A stretch of DNA of 64,000 bases from Capsicum annuum (GCF_002878395.1 NC_061118.1:92488678-92552677), one strand, 5' to 3'; shown: positions 24,480 through 36,939, counted from the first letter of the stretch. Notes: generated by a model from the letters alone, not told the origin. Translations and numbers: made by a program.

Positions 24480-25300
24480 TCTCGTTATTCTCTCAGTGAG
24501 TATGTACTCTTGACCGACAGAGGAGAATCTGAGAGTCTTGATGAGGCCATAGCAAGTAAAGAAAAAGAAAAGTGGTTTGATGCTATGGAAGATGAAATTA
24601 AATCTTTGCAAGATAATCATACATTTGATTTGGTTAAGCTGCCTAAAGACAGAAAATTTTTAAAAAATAGGTGGGTTTTTCGGGTGAAGCATGAAGATGG
24701 TAATCTAATTCCACGGTACAAAGCAAGATTGGTTGTGAAGGGATTTAACCAGAAAAATAGAGTTGATTTTGATGAGATATTTTCTCCAGTTGTAAAGATG
24801 TCATCCATTCGTGTAGTTCTAGGCTTAGCTGCAAGTCTAGATTTAGAGGTTGAGCAAATGGATGTTAAAACTGTTTTACTCCATGGTGACTTAGATGAAA
24901 ATTTATATGGATCAACCCGAAGGTTTTGAAGTCAAGGGAAAAGAGAATTGTGTTTGCAAATTGAAGAAGAGCTTGTATGGTTTGAAACAAACTCCTAGGC
25001 AGTGGTACAGGAAGTTTGGTTTCTTTATGAGTCAGTAGGGCTTCAATAAGACTACTTCAGACCATTGTGTTTTTGTGTAAAAATTCTCTGATGGTGACTT
25101 TATTATTGTGTTGCTTTATATTGATGACATGTTTGTTGTTGGTTATAATTCTTGCAGGATTCAAAAGTTGAAGCAAGAGTTGAGTAAGTCTTTTTCTATG
25201 AAAGACTTAGGACCAGCAAAGTAGATTCTTGGCATGGAGATTGTCCGTGATAGAAAGGCCAAGAAGTTGTGGTTATCACAAGAGAAGTACATTTAGAAAG
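24480..25300 (+). pseudogene. Reverse transcriptase of copia J
   Basis: Copia RT blocks: [64 protein letters not shown] and LLYIDDMFVVG (~25117, both catalytic Asp kept). A frameshift near 24910 and stops near 25038, 25078 and 25222 break it. It is followed directly by RNase H. Confidence 0.9.
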
Positions 25301-25317
25301 TACTTTGAAGGTTTAAA

Positions 25318-26088
25318 ATGGACAAGGCTAAGGTTGTCAGTACACCTTTAGCTATGCACTTCAAGTTGAGTACGAAGCAGTGTCCTTCCAGTGATGATGA
25401 GAAGGAAGATATGAAGAAAGTTACTTATTCTTCAGCTTTTGGTAGTTTGATGTATGCAATGGTTTGCACAAGACCGGATATTGCTCATGCTGTTGGTGTT
25501 GTCAGTCGTTTTCTTTCTAATCCGGGAAGAGAACATTGGAATGCTGTGAAGTGGATTATGAGATATCTTTGTGGCACTTTTATTCTGAGTTTGTGTTTTG
25601 GTACAGGGAAGCCTATTCTTTGTGGTTATACTGATTCAGATATGGCTGGTGATGTTGATACTTGCAAGTCTACTTCAGGGTATTTGATTAATTTTGTAGG
25701 GGGAGCTGTGTCTTGGCAATCTAGGTTGCAAAAATGTGTTGCTCTATCTACTACAGAAGCTGAGCTTATTGCTGTCGTTGAAGCTTGTAAAGAATTGCTT
25801 TGGATGAAGAGATTCTTGAGGGAACTTAGTTGTGCTCAAGGGAGGTATGTGTTTCATTGCGATAGTCAAAGTGTCATACATCTTGGCAAGAATTCTACAT
25901 TTTATGGTTGGTCTAAACACATTGATGTGAGATACTATTGGATTCGGGATGTGTTGGATTCTAAGTTGCTTGAACTTGAGAAGATTCATGGGGATGATAA
26001 TGGTTCCGACATGATGACTAAAGCTTTTTCAAGAGGAAAGTTTGAAGATTGTTGCATGATCGTCGGGATGGCGTTCTCCTCCACATAG
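25318..26088 (+). pseudogene. RT C-terminus and RNase H of copia J
   Basis: A 256-residue open stretch: YSSAFGSLMYAMVCTRPD, GYTDSDMAGDVDTCKSTSGY, CVALSTTEAELIA and VRYYWIRDVL, ending at a stop 17 bases before the 3' LTR. All the usual RNase H acidic residues (the D of YTDSD, the E of TEAE and the D of HCDSQS) are visible, so this part may be near-intact. Confidence 0.92.
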
Positions 26089-26104
26089 TCGGGAGGGGGA
26101 GAAT
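26088..26104 (+). other. Polypurine tract of copia J
   Basis: GTCGGGAGGGGGAGAAT directly precedes the 3' LTR start TGTTGGG. Confidence 0.85.
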
Positions 26105-26841
26105 TGTTGGGTCATGGGCCTTTGTCTCTTCCTATGTGGATAAAATGAAGCCCAATTTGGACCAACCCACTTTTGCCCATAGACCCATTACTATGGAGCA
26201 TATATATTGATCTCTTTAGGTCTTATTCATCATCACAAAAAGAGAGTTTTCAGCAGCCAAAGAGAGAAAAATAAAGCTGATTTTCGTACCTAAATTTCAG
26301 CCACAACTGTTAACTTCAAATTGCGATTTCTGCTTCGTTTCTTGTCCGATTGAGCTTATTTTTGGACTGCTTGTTCCTCTCATCTCAATATTTGATTAGG
26401 AACTGACGGATCTTGATTTGGTGTCCTGTATCTCCTGTTCTTCATTCCCGAACAGTAGCTGTGTTTTTGGTGTTTTCACTCCTTTATTTCTCTAGTGTTT
26501 GGTGCTGTGGTTTATGTATTGTTTCTTGTTATTTGAAACTTGTTTGGTGGCCATTTTGGAGGAAAATATTGTAACTCTTTGGTGATTATAGTGGAGGTTT
26601 GGTCCCGTGATTTTTTACTCTTCACTCCGAAGGGTTTTCCACGTAAATTTGGTGTCTTGTGTGATTACCTTTATTCTTGCCCTATCGCATTTGTGTGGTA
26701 ATTCATTTGCTTCCATATTACTTTGTTTTTATTGGTTTTCTTGTCTCTTCTTGGTTCAAGTTGAAAGGAAAAGTTTAATCTTGGGTATTTTTCGCTGCTA
26801 CCCTGTCGGGTTCTCTGATTGTGTGCCTGTCTTTCCTACCA
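26105..26841 (+). repeat. 3' LTR of copia J
   Basis: 737 bp, colinear with 21314-22048. It ends CCTACCA instead of CCTAACA. The open frame at 26607-26876 is LTR sequence, not a gene. Confidence 0.93.
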
Positions 26842-26846
26842 GCCTC

Positions 26847-26950
26847 AACTCCTGCCTGTATATCCTCCTATTGTAGCTATCCTATGACTTCCCCTTCTAC
26901 AATCATAGGGAAAATATTTCTAACTTGAGTCTTTAACCTATGTATGTACA
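26847..26950 (-). pseudogene. LINE ORF1, N-terminal part beyond copia J
   Basis: Minus-strand reading TQVRNIFPMIVEGEVIG, two stops, then EDIQAGV joins in frame to EAWKHTLI on the other side of the copia element when one GCCTC copy is removed. This fixes J as an insertion into a pre-existing LINE. The LINE 5' end is not visible. Confidence 0.7.
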
Positions 26951-27260
26951 CCTACTTTAATTTTGTCTTTTGTTTTGATTTTTAGAGTTGTTACACATTA
27001 AGCAAAGAAATTTTGAGTTGTGAATCTCTTCCATAGTTTTTGCAATTTGATAAGAGATGGTGTTAAACAAAGAAATTTCTTTGTTATGTTGAAAAGAAAA
27101 TATTCTTATTGCTTGTGCATATAGAAAATTTTTTTAGACGCGATGTATTTAGGAATATACAATTTATATTATCTTAAAATTTTTGTTTCATGACTTGTTT
27201 AGCGTACGTTTGTTGCACGTGTGTATTAAATCAATCAATAAAAAAATATATTGCTACCTA
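26951..27260. other. AT-rich stretch without recognised features
   Basis: May contain the LINE 5' UTR. No coding or RNA feature seen. Confidence 0.4.
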
Positions 27261-27261
27261 C

Positions 27262-27476
27262 TAACCTTCTATCCTAATTTGTGTCCTCTACGCTCTCCTA
27301 TTTAAGGTCATGTTCTTGGTAAACTGTAATTACATCATATCCTGTGTAATCATCTTTCTTTAATACTTCTTTGGTCTAATTCTACCTCTCCTAAAATTAT
27401 CTGTGACCAACTTCTCACACCTCCACATTAAGGCATCCACGCATCGCTTTTTCACATGTCTGAAAACAATACAATT
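27262..27476 (-). mobile_element. RTE-type LINE 3' fragment 1
   Basis: Minus-strand reading resembles the C-terminal tail of plant RTE-type LINE RT (KKRCVDALMWRCEKL, then RRGRIRPKKY). The plus strand is colinear with fragment 2 at 30360-30560 (GTAAACTGTAATTACATCAT here versus GTAAGTTGTAATTGCTCCAT there). Heavily decayed. Confidence 0.65.
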
Positions 27477-27477
27477 A

Positions 27478-27955
27478 AATCTATCATTTACACAAAAAAA
27501 TTTCAAAGTCAATCGGAATTAATCTACAACATGTAAACTACAACAAAATAAGATGATAGCTGAAAGATCAAACCAACATAATTAAACCTAATTTTTACAC
27601 AAAAATTTTCTCAAAGTTGATCAATATTCATCTATCACCTGCAAACTAAAATAAAATAATGTGATAATAGATATATCAAAATAATATAATTAAACCTAAC
27701 CTTCACACAAAGTTTTTCTCAAAGTCGACCATCATTCATCTACCGCATGTATTAAGCAGAAAAAAAAAGTAGTAAGATATTAGGATAATACGATCAACTC
27801 TAACCTTTCACAAAATATTCTCAAAGTCCGACTAAACATACAAAACAATATGATAATAGCGATATCAAATAAATAAACTAATCCTAATCTTTATACAAAA
27901 TTTCCTCAAAGGCGACCGACATTCATCTACCACCCGTACAAATAACCAATCAGGA
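27478..27955. repeat. ~107-bp tandem repeat, about 4-5 decayed units
   Basis: The unit runs: AATCTxxxCTTxACACAAAxxTTTCTCAAAG, then a CGACC/CATTCATCTACC block, then GTAAACTAxAAxAAAAT and GATAATAGxxATATCAAA. Unit starts lie near 27478, 27585, 27693, 27800 and 27885; the last two are shortened. No coding potential. The array begins next to the RTE-type fragment 1. Confidence 0.7.
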
Positions 27956-30042
27956 AAGAGAAAAAAATATTTCAACATTGAAATTGAAACCTACTTTGGT
28001 GCTCCAACAGTTGCGCTTTTTTTGACAAATTTAGCATAATGCAAGCAAATACTTAAATTAAAATTAAAATAAGAAAAAAAAAAAGTTGAAGTAAAAGAAA
28101 TGAGGGTTTTTTTATGGTAAAATTTGATCAAAATATTTTTTAAGCAGAATTATAAAAAAAATAAATTATAGAAAATAAAATTTTTAGAAATGTTAAATAT
28201 TATAATTAGTTCTAAAACCAAAATCCGCTAATAAGAAAAACTGAAGTTTGATGTCCTTAGATTTTCTTAATTATCTTTTAAAAACTAAGTCTCTTTTTCT
28301 TTCTTTTTTTTTCTTTAAGTGAAAGTAACCCTATTGGGCTATGTTTAATTCAGAAACAAAATTGTTTCTTAGAAATAAAGTAACATAAAATTAAATCTTT
28401 ATCAACATAAAATTAATTTTAAACTAAATAATAATTTTAGAAAAAGTGAAAAAATGTTTTTTCCTAAAGCTGAGTCTTTTAGTGAAGGATAAAAAATTTA
28501 AATAATTTTTTTACGGGTTTTTATACTTTTAATATATTGTAGATGTAGATTAGTTTGGCTTTTAATATTTAATTATGTAAATTTTAAGCATAGTTACATA
28601 TACTTGTTCTCTTGTTTGTGGTTATACATGTTATAAATATTTATTTCTTCTTTTATAATAACAGAATGTTAACTTTTCGAGAAGACAAATGATATTGAGA
28701 GTCGTGAAAAATTATGAGAAGCTGCAAAATTGGAGAAGAAAAAAAAAAAGAAGAGGAAGTTTCAGAAAATTTCATAACTGAACTAGAAGAGAAAATGTTA
28801 TGTAGAGAGTTCTGCAAATATTCTTTAAAATATGTGCAAATATATAATAATTAACTATAGTTAAGTGTTTTTAATCATAGTTAGAGAAAATAACACATCT
28901 CATTTGTTTATTGATTGGATATAAACAGCGTACAGATAAATTTTTATTTTTCATATCTCTTATGTATAAAAAAAAATAAAGATTTTTTTAATAAAAAAAC
29001 TAAAAATTAAGAACAAATTTATAAAGAATTGTAAAATCAATCCATCAAAAAAATAATATACTTTTAATTTTTAATTAAAAGTTTCATGTTCGAACTACGA
29101 AAATAGAGGATGAAGATTTGGCATTTTTAAACCTATAGCACTTGGTCTTATCTTATAGAAATTTTATTTAGGGCCTCTCGTTTTAGTCCTCGTTTAAGAC
29201 AAGTTACAGCTCAATTTCATTAACTTTCCTTTTAACATTACCCAGTAAAGTGATCATGGAATGGACCTTTTTCCACAATCTTACAAAACCATAGTACCAA
29301 ATGGTACATTCAATTTAATTCTGATTACGACTTACTACTTTTATAAATATCTATTTTTAATGAATAAATAGTCAAAAATATTGTTCTATTTTTATTTAAT
29401 GATTAAGTTTACTTCTCGTTATATTATAGGGCAAAATATATTATTTCCGTCATAAAACTTAACAAGAATATACTTCTTTTTAATAGTTGTCCACGATGAT
29501 ATTTTAACTCGCTGGACTAATATTTGGGTGAGATGAATGCAACATAATTTGCCACCTCATTGTTAGATTTTTATTTTTCATTTTTCTCTTTATCCATTTA
29601 CAAAATCCTAATCCAAAAGAAAATGTCAACTTCTTCTTTTTTTAATTTCGAAACGCATAAGTTCATTTTTTTATGTTTCTGAAATTGAATAATGTTTACT
29701 AATATCACAATTTTAAAGAAAACAAAATTGATTAAGTAATATTGCTCAAAGAATATGTTGATAAGATCTCTGAATTGAAGGCAAGAACCATCTTTATTTT
29801 TCTTGGGATAGTGCTGGCAAGAAACTATTCCTTGAGTTGCAGAAACAATTGGAGCTTTTTGAGAGCAAGAAACGGTTCGACATGATATCACATTTACTTA
29901 AAGACTCCATTTTCACAACCCCCCTCCCACCAGCCCCCCCCAAAAAAAGGAACTGTAATCTTCAAGAGAAATTTTTTGTCAAAATAATGGTTAATTTTGA
30001 TGTTTTTGATGGAATTGTGGATGATTTCAACAACATACCTAG
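27956..30042. other. AT-rich stretch, no gene or element recognised
   Basis: A and T runs, short open frames only. The frames at 29598-29891 (minus) and 29837-30055 (plus) show no family motif, overlap on opposite strands and are probably chance. This is the only long part of the window with no retrotransposon signal I can name. Confidence 0.5.
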
Positions 30043-30706
30043 TATATTCCCATAAAGTAGAGTCTGGAGAGGATATAGTGTAAGCAGTTTATACCACTAC
30101 CTCAAATAAAATAGAGAGGATGTTTCCGAGATACCCCTATCTCAAGATATATAATAGTATAACAAACAAAAAAAACAAATAATACAATGAGATAATACAC
30201 CACTAGATAATAAAAGAAACAAGTCACCCATAGAGTAACACTACAAACAGTACCAAAACACTACGAACAAGAAACTACAAGACACATGCATAGCACTATA
30301 ACTATTGGCAAAACTACAAACAGGACACTCCTCCATATTAGAAGGACGTACTCCTACTCACTAAACCTCTACCCTAATCTGCATCCTCCAAACCTTCCAA
30401 TCCAGAGTCATGTCTTCCGTAAGTTGTAATTGCTCCATGTCATGCCTAATCACCTTCCTCCTATATTTCTTTGGCCTACTTCTACCCTATGTGAAACCAT
30501 CCATAGTCATCCTCTCACACTTCCATACTGGAGCATCCATGCACCTCCTCATCACATATTAGACCATCTCAATCTCGCTTCTCACATCTTATCTTGCATT
30601 GAAGTCATTCTCACCTTCTCTCGAATAATTTTATTTCTAACAATATCTCCTCTAGTAATTCCACACATCCATCTCAGCATCCTCATCTCTGACATCTTTA
30701 AATTTT
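30043..30706 (-). mobile_element. RTE-type LINE 3' end, fragment 2
   Basis: Minus-strand reading from 30700 gives EMRMLRWMCGITRGDIV, then EARLRWFGHVM, DAPVWKCERM and RPKKYRRKVIRHDME, the conserved C-terminal tail of plant RTE-type LINE RT. The coding tail ends near 30365. 30043-30360 is the 3' UTR, whose plus strand carries the widespread plant string GAGAGGATGTTTCCGAGA. 5'-truncated, as usual for LINEs. Confidence 0.8.
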
Positions 30707-32107
30707 TGATCTAGCGCGTATTTATACGTCCAAGTACTAATTATTATCCTTACTTGCACCCATTTCATGAGCTACATTACATATTATGTCATGTATTTGA
30801 GCTTAGTTTGTGTCTTGAACTAATGGATATGATTAGTGTTGCAGGACTAGAATTTGATAAAAATGAAGCTTAATAGAGCATGAATGCAGAGCTTATGGAT
30901 CATTGGAGGCGTTAGGAGCAACACTGTGAGTAAGAAGAGTTTAAAAGGAGTAAAACAACATTTATAAAGAATGGGATATGAAACGAAAGGTGAAGAGTGC
31001 AACACAGAGCTGGAACGGTGAATTTTACACTAGAGCATGCCACGCCCAAGGTGCTCTACAATTAAGGCATGGCACATTGATGGCCAAAGTTCAAATGGTG
31101 AATTCCAGTAGGCATCCACGATTAGGGGGTGCCACTCCCATGGTGATCCGCAATAAGAGCATGGCACGCTTGAGTGTCTTGCGTGTGAAATTTTCCCCAA
31201 GTATAAATAGGACACTTGTATTGTTTTAAGATATTATTGTGTATATCTAAGAAAGGAGAAAAACATACGAGAGGTTCAGTTAGGGTTATTTTACCACTCA
31301 ACTTTTCTACTTTTATTTTGGTATGAATACTTTGAATTCTTGGATATTAATTACTAAAATGAGTGGCTCATTACCTATGTTTTGCGGTTGAGGCCGAACA
31401 CATAATTGTATGCCGAATTCCTTAGTTGGTTAAATTTTTGTTTGTCATAGGGGCTATTTTTAATCTCTTTTTCTTAATATTTTGATGCTTGAACACCACT
31501 GAAATATATCTATAATCTTCTTGTGAACCCGGAAGGAGAATTATTAGGATAGATTGAGGAGTTTAAGGAGCAAGTTCTTATATTTTAATTAATGAAAGAT
31601 TTGATTTGCATATAGGATAGGAATATACTTAAAACACCTTGTTTGGTTCAATTATATTAAGATAGTGTAATGCATCTAAAATAGATTATTGCATCCCCGA
31701 TCAATAGTGTAGTTGTGATATTCTCTTAGGTAGATGATTAGAGGTTTGAAAAACTATAATCATATTATTAACCATGTGAATCAGCAATACGGTAACCAAC
31801 ACAATCAACAAAGGGAGAATGATTTACATGATTGTTGTGAGTGTCTTAACCCCAGAATTCTCTCTCGATAGTGATTACAAAATTGCTTAATTTTCTAGTG
31901 TTACATTTTATTACCTTTTACGTACTAATAGTTTGTAAAACTCTTATAACTCATCTTGATACACTACAATACTTGCTTGGAATATTGTTAATTACTTTGT
32001 TAAGTAAATTGCTAAATAAGTAGTCCTTGTGGATTCGATATCCAACTCTCTCAGAGCCATTATATTACTTGTCAGACCACATACACTTGCATTTGCGCTA
32101 GTTCACA
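30707..32107 (+). repeat. 5' LTR of element C (Athila type); start uncertain
   Basis: Ends ...GTTCACA just before a tRNA-Asp-like primer site. It contains GTGGATTCGATATCCAACTC near its 3' end, as LTRs B, D and the solo LTR do. A strong TATA box, GTATAAATAGG, lies at 31200-31210. Words such as GCATGCCACGCCC, GGCATGGCAC and GAGCATGGCACGC lie just upstream at 31035-31165. The proposed start TGATCTAGCGCG is a guess from TG and context. Confidence 0.65.
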
Positions 32108-32116
32108 ACAAGTTTT

Positions 32117-32134
32117 TGGCATTATTGTCGGGGA
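32117..32134 (+). other. Primer binding site (tRNA-Asp type) of element C
   Basis: TGGCATTATTGTCGGGGA versus TGGCGCCGTTGCCGGGGA, the complement of a plant tRNA-Asp 3' end. The five mismatches are all C/T or G/A transitions. Confidence 0.8.
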
Positions 32135-32189
32135 CTCAAGAAATTAGTAATTTTTAAAATTTTATTTTTTATAATACTATACAAGTATT

Positions 32190-34040
32190 GACAACTTGAT
32201 CTTAGCGGCTCATTTTTGCAAGACCAATTTATACCTTGGATTGGCGAGAGAAAGAGAATTGGTTATGTCATATTTGAAACCCGAGCTAGTATTTCATCAG
32301 TGGTGGAAGGAAGCAACATTCCAATACCAAATACGAAAAAATCAAAAGACTAATTCGATAAAAATTGTTCCCGATGAAAGTGCAATGACGAGACTTGTTC
32401 GTGAGGTGGAAATTCCACTCGCTAATAATGTTACTAATAAAATCCACAGACAAGATATTGGAGGTTAGTTCAAGTAAAAGCAGAATATGGTGCAACTATT
32501 GCACCCTATCCAACAAGTCACAGGACTATCTTATGAGGTTCCACAATAGCATTTGCAAATCTTTCTTGAGATCAGTAACACCTACACCCCTACAAAAGTA
32601 TCGGCCGATTATATGAGACTCACTCTATTTCCTTTTTATTTATTGGGAAAAGAAAAGAGGTGTATAAAGGCTGAGCTACCAAATTCCATCACTAGAGTGA
32701 ATGACTTGGCAGTGAAAATTTTTGATTTGATTCTTAGCATCTGGAGAGACCGCACGATTAAGGAGTGAAATTTTGAATTTCAGGCAGAAAAATAGTGAGA
32801 CTTTGTACCAAGCTTGAGAAAGGTTTAAGTGTATGCTCTGTGATTGCCCTGACCACCATCAAACCAATAAAGTTTTGGTGAATACTTTTATAGAGGGACT
32901 TGAGCCACATGCAAAAATTCTCCTAGATTCAACAACAGGTGGACAAGCATTGGAAAAGACTTATGATAAATTATACACATCAATGAATCATATATCATAG
33001 GGTAATCTTGAATGAAATGCAGATGTGTCAAGAAGAACTCCAAAGAAGTTGTAAGGTTGCTAGAAGTTGACCAGTTGACAGCTATCGCAACACAAATTGC
33101 CTCTCTCAATTTAGTAACCTAAATTTTGGGGAACTAGCAAGCTTCAACCAATGTAGTGTAGTAAACTCAAACTTAGTGTGAAGTATGTGGTAATGGAGAC
33201 CATTAAGTAGATGCTTATGCAGCCAATTCGGAATCTATGAACTATATAGATAATGCATAACACCAAGGGAATCAAAATTTCATAAATTCATATAATTCCA
33301 ACTGGTGGAATCACCCTAACTTCTTATGGGTGGAAATGAAAGACAAAATGCAAATTAGTATCAAGGACAAGGAAATCAGAATTTTCAGCAACAAGCCTAG
33401 GGTAATCGGGCTATTGCTTAGTCAAGCAATATTGAGGAAATACTGAAACATATTATGGAATATCAAGCACAAATGACAGCAGACATAATGAATCAATGGT
33501 TGGCTACTAAGACACTAGAGATTCAATTGGGATAACTTGTGGAAGAACAGAATACTAGACCTTAGGGAGGTCTATCATGTGATATCGATCCAAATCCCAA
33601 GCAAGTGAATGTGGTTTCTACTTGCAGTTGTCTGTAATTAGAGGAGTTAGAGCCCAAAAGGGTGACTGACAGAGCTATGGCTAAGAATAAGGAGAAAATT
33701 AAGAATGACAAAGTTAAGAGAAGTAAGAACAAAATGGCAAGTGCGAAACCACCTCCATCATTCCTATAGAGGCTGAAGAAGCAAAAAGAGAAAGCATGCT
33801 ACCAAAAGCTTATAAACTTATTGAAACAAGTTCATATTAACCTTTTTTTTATTGATGTTCTGTAAGGATTCCAAAAATATCCTAAGTACATTAAGGATAT
33901 TGTGTAGAATAAGAACAAGATGACAGAATATGCCATTGCTGCACTTCTTGAAAAGTGCATCTCACGGATTCAGAATAGACTGTCTATGAAGCTCAAGGAT
34001 CCAAGAAGCTTTACTAAGATCATAATTGGGTTGTCCGTTA
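32190..34040 (+). pseudogene. Athila-type gag of element C, truncated at start of protease
   Basis: Gag blocks FLEISNTYTPTKVSADYMRL, KAELPNSITRVNDLAVK, KQKNSETLYQA-like text (~32785), IEGLEPHAKILLDSTTGG and ALEKTYDKLYTS. It then runs through NPKQVNVVSTCSCL, RLKKQKEKACYQKL and KCISRIQNRLSMKLKDPRSF (~33955-34015), the usual lead-in to the Athila protease. Homology stops at about 34040. Many stops. The rest of pol and the 3' LTR are absent, so C is a 5' half-element. Confidence 0.82.
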
Positions 34041-34211
34041 GTGTTTGAGGCTTATGTGATCTTGGGAAAAGTATAAATATCATGCTCACCTATTAGTCCT
34101 TGAGGCTTATGTGATCTTGAGGTAAGTCTAAATCTTATGTCCACTTGCTTTATTCAAGAATATGGGGTTAGGTAGTCCAAGGCCCACCATAGTAGTATAG
34201 TAGTTAGATGA
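34041..34211. repeat. Junction segment with 55-bp tandem duplication
   Basis: TTGAGGCTTATGTGATCTTG occurs at 34045-34064 and again at 34100-34119, with similar flanks. It lies between the broken end of C and LTR D; its origin is unknown. Confidence 0.6.
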
Positions 34212-36939
34212 TGATGTCACCCAAATTAAATCTCCAAGAAAGTATAAAGAGGACATTTTTCAAATATAGAACCCAACAAGGTTGGGGTTGATCCCATGAG
34301 GAATAGATTGGAAACCTGTCATGAGCTTGCTAATGTAATTGGAAATTACGGAAACTAAATGGGGGGTTTTCATAAAACTAAGAGTAATAGTAATAATGTT
34401 GGGTCATTAGGACTGTTATCAATATGAGACAATTACTAGGATTATGTTTCCCCTAACTTCATAACTCTACAGATTGTTCATGTTTGTCAAACTATCTCGG
34501 TGTTTTGCATTCAAAATCTCACAAATTATCGTCTAACCCTCACCTTAGCTTGGTGAGTTTCAATCATCTCCGCTTGGTCTCAAAGTGTCGCATTACTAAC
34601 TCTTTTCTTGATCTTAAATAATAATCTTCGCTCGGTCTCAAGTTAATTAGATAAAGGTTAATAACTTCAAATCACTATTATGATTTCTTTTTCCTAATAT
34701 CTACCTCACTCTTGAGCAAGTATCCAATACAAGAGAGTTTCTAACATTTGCAATCATTAAGAAAGCAATCAAAATAATAGAAATCCCAATACATGCAAGA
34801 ACGCTAATATAGTCTGACTTTGCACTAGAGTTGCTTTGTTAATCCATCAAGGTTCCCACAATCGTAGTTTGGGGTTTAGCTGCTCATGATTATAAGAACA
34901 CACATAGATTTCATAAATGAAAGCATAAGGATGAACTTATGAAGAATAATAATGAAAACTCAAAATCTCAAATTAATTTCAACCCTAAAAACCAAGAATA
35001 ATAATTCCAAGATCAATAATGTATCTCAAAACTTAAAACAATGTAAAAAGTGTAATAAACTTGAGTCAGGACCAACCCACAAGGTAACCTACGAGTCATA
35101 GGTCCCGTACCAGGGAAATCAGAGTAATCTTTAAACTACAGAACACCTAACTATGAGGGAACCTGTAGGTTCCATATATGCCTTGTAGGTATGGGCATGG
35201 GAATTAAAATTCCACTATCAACTTCAGAATCTTTAGGCTCTCAACTTACGTGGCCACCTACGAGCTCATAGGTACTACCTACAAGCCATAGGTTGGCTCG
35301 TATATACTATCTATAAGCCATAGGTTGGATCATAGGTACTCTTCCAGCTTTTTTTTATCCCTTTTTTCTCATTCTTGGCTCCGACCTCTATTTTTTTAAA
35401 AAAATCAAGACATAAGCACCTCATATCTAACAAGAATAACTTAGTACTTGCACAATTTCCTAGTTTTAAGCATCAAAAGTGACATGAAACCATGATACAT
35501 CAACACTCTCTTCTTAGAATGTTTGCATGACCTTAGACACTAACACATAATAGAGAAACACGATGCTTAACTAAAATAAACCTAACGTACCTATGGTAGT
35601 TAAATCATTTTAGATCAAATTTCTTACCCCATCATATTCACACTTTTCAAAAGCACTGTGTGGATTCATGTAGCTCAACAACATGACACAAAAGAAATCA
35701 TGTGATGGAATTACATTAGAAACAAACAACCAAGCATATATCTAATTGACACTACCCAAACAATAAGCAATTAATAATATGACCCATGTACCCTCACCGA
35801 AAGAAAGTTCTAACTCTCACAGTATCATAATACATGTCAGTGTAGGTACTACATCAAAAATACCCATGCTCTCAAAGAAGTTAAAACAATGTGCATAAAA
35901 TACCACAGGCTTGCCCTTATTTTTTATAGCTTTATTTTTCAGACAGTCGGACTAAGATCACTATAGGACATTTTTTAGGCTTGTAATGTAGGCTTAGGGG
36001 AAAGTATGGTACATAGTGACTTACCCTCCTTGATACTACACTTACATTGTTGGCTCCACTACTTAACCATGCTTCTTTTGTTCGCCCTTTTATTCCTTTA
36101 CTGCTTATTCAGATTGGGTGTGGTTTCCTTCATTCTTTGCATTTATTCATTCATTTATTTTTTCTCTTATTTTTTTCCTTCTTTTACATTTTCTGCCACT
36201 CCCAATACTACTTTCTTTCCTTTTAATCAATATCCTTCTTCATACCCATTTTTAACTACACACCCCTATGATAGCCACCCTCAACTTAGGCAATTTGCTT
36301 GAGTTGAGGTATACAGTGTCCAAGGAGGGACTAGGGCTAAAACAGGTTCATTATATTTAAATAGGAAGGTGAAAAGGTTAAAATAATAAAATAGGTCAAT
36401 TTAGGCTCAAATTAGGGATTAAGGGATACATATTTTTATTTGGATGATCTTTTAGGATAAGAATGGATTTATACAAACACGGCCTATGATCATGTCCCCA
36501 CCAACTGTCCTACAAACTAGGCAAGACTAATCAGGAAAGTTCTAGATTAAACATACAAAGTGAACTAGGTAAATGCCTCACACACATACGGTAAAGTGTT
36601 ATATTATCAAATACAACCTATCCGATTCATGCAATAAGAAGTTATGGTTATTTTTATCCTTAATACTAATGCCATAAAAAGATTCAAAAATGGGAAAACA
36701 TATGTTCACAACACATAGTTCACAAAATTTTTGGAGGGGTATCATATTTTTCAAACATATAAAAACCAAACAAAATATTTTGACTACACTAAGGTTTCTT
36801 ATTTTTCTTTTAATTAAACTAAACCAAACATAACATATATTATGACACAACACAATATCTAAACATGTCGGCTCTACTATGGTAGCACACCCTAGGGAAA
36901 AGAAACATGATAACAAAAAACTTGCGTGGTTGGTAAACA
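34212..36939 (-). repeat. LTR D1 (Athila/Tat type), 3' LTR in minus orientation
   Basis: The right end CA (36938-36939) abuts a purine tract on the minus strand, so this is the 3' LTR of a minus-strand element. The left (U5) end carries CCCAACAAGGTTGGGGTTGATCC, the block seen in LTRs B, C and the solo LTR. The exact left edge (TGATGTCACCC at 34212) is a guess. Words like CCTACGAGTCATAGG, GTAGGTTCC and CTACGAGCTCATAGG repeat at 35085-35340. 34970-36650 is colinear with 62225-64000. Confidence 0.75.

Larger units (their letters stand above)
21314..26841 (+). mobile_element. Element J: complete, inactivated Ty1/copia (Tork/Tnt1-like)
   Basis: 5,528 bp with LTRs 21314-22048 and 26105-26841, a Met-type primer site, a polyprotein in copia order (gag, protease, integrase, RT, RNase H) and a purine tract. 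It is bounded by GCCTC and inserted in LINE ORF1. Stops and shifts occur throughout, but this is the best-preserved coding element in the window. Gag and integrase text resembles the Tork/Tnt1 group. Confidence 0.94.

Noticed and set aside
29598..30055. Opposed open frames as a candidate small host gene
   Set aside because: They overlap on opposite strands in AT-rich DNA, with no motif, splice context or promoter I can support.
36006..36302. 98-residue hydrophobic frame as a membrane protein
   Set aside because: It lies inside LTR D1; the matching D2 region (~63370-63660) carries frame-breaking differences.
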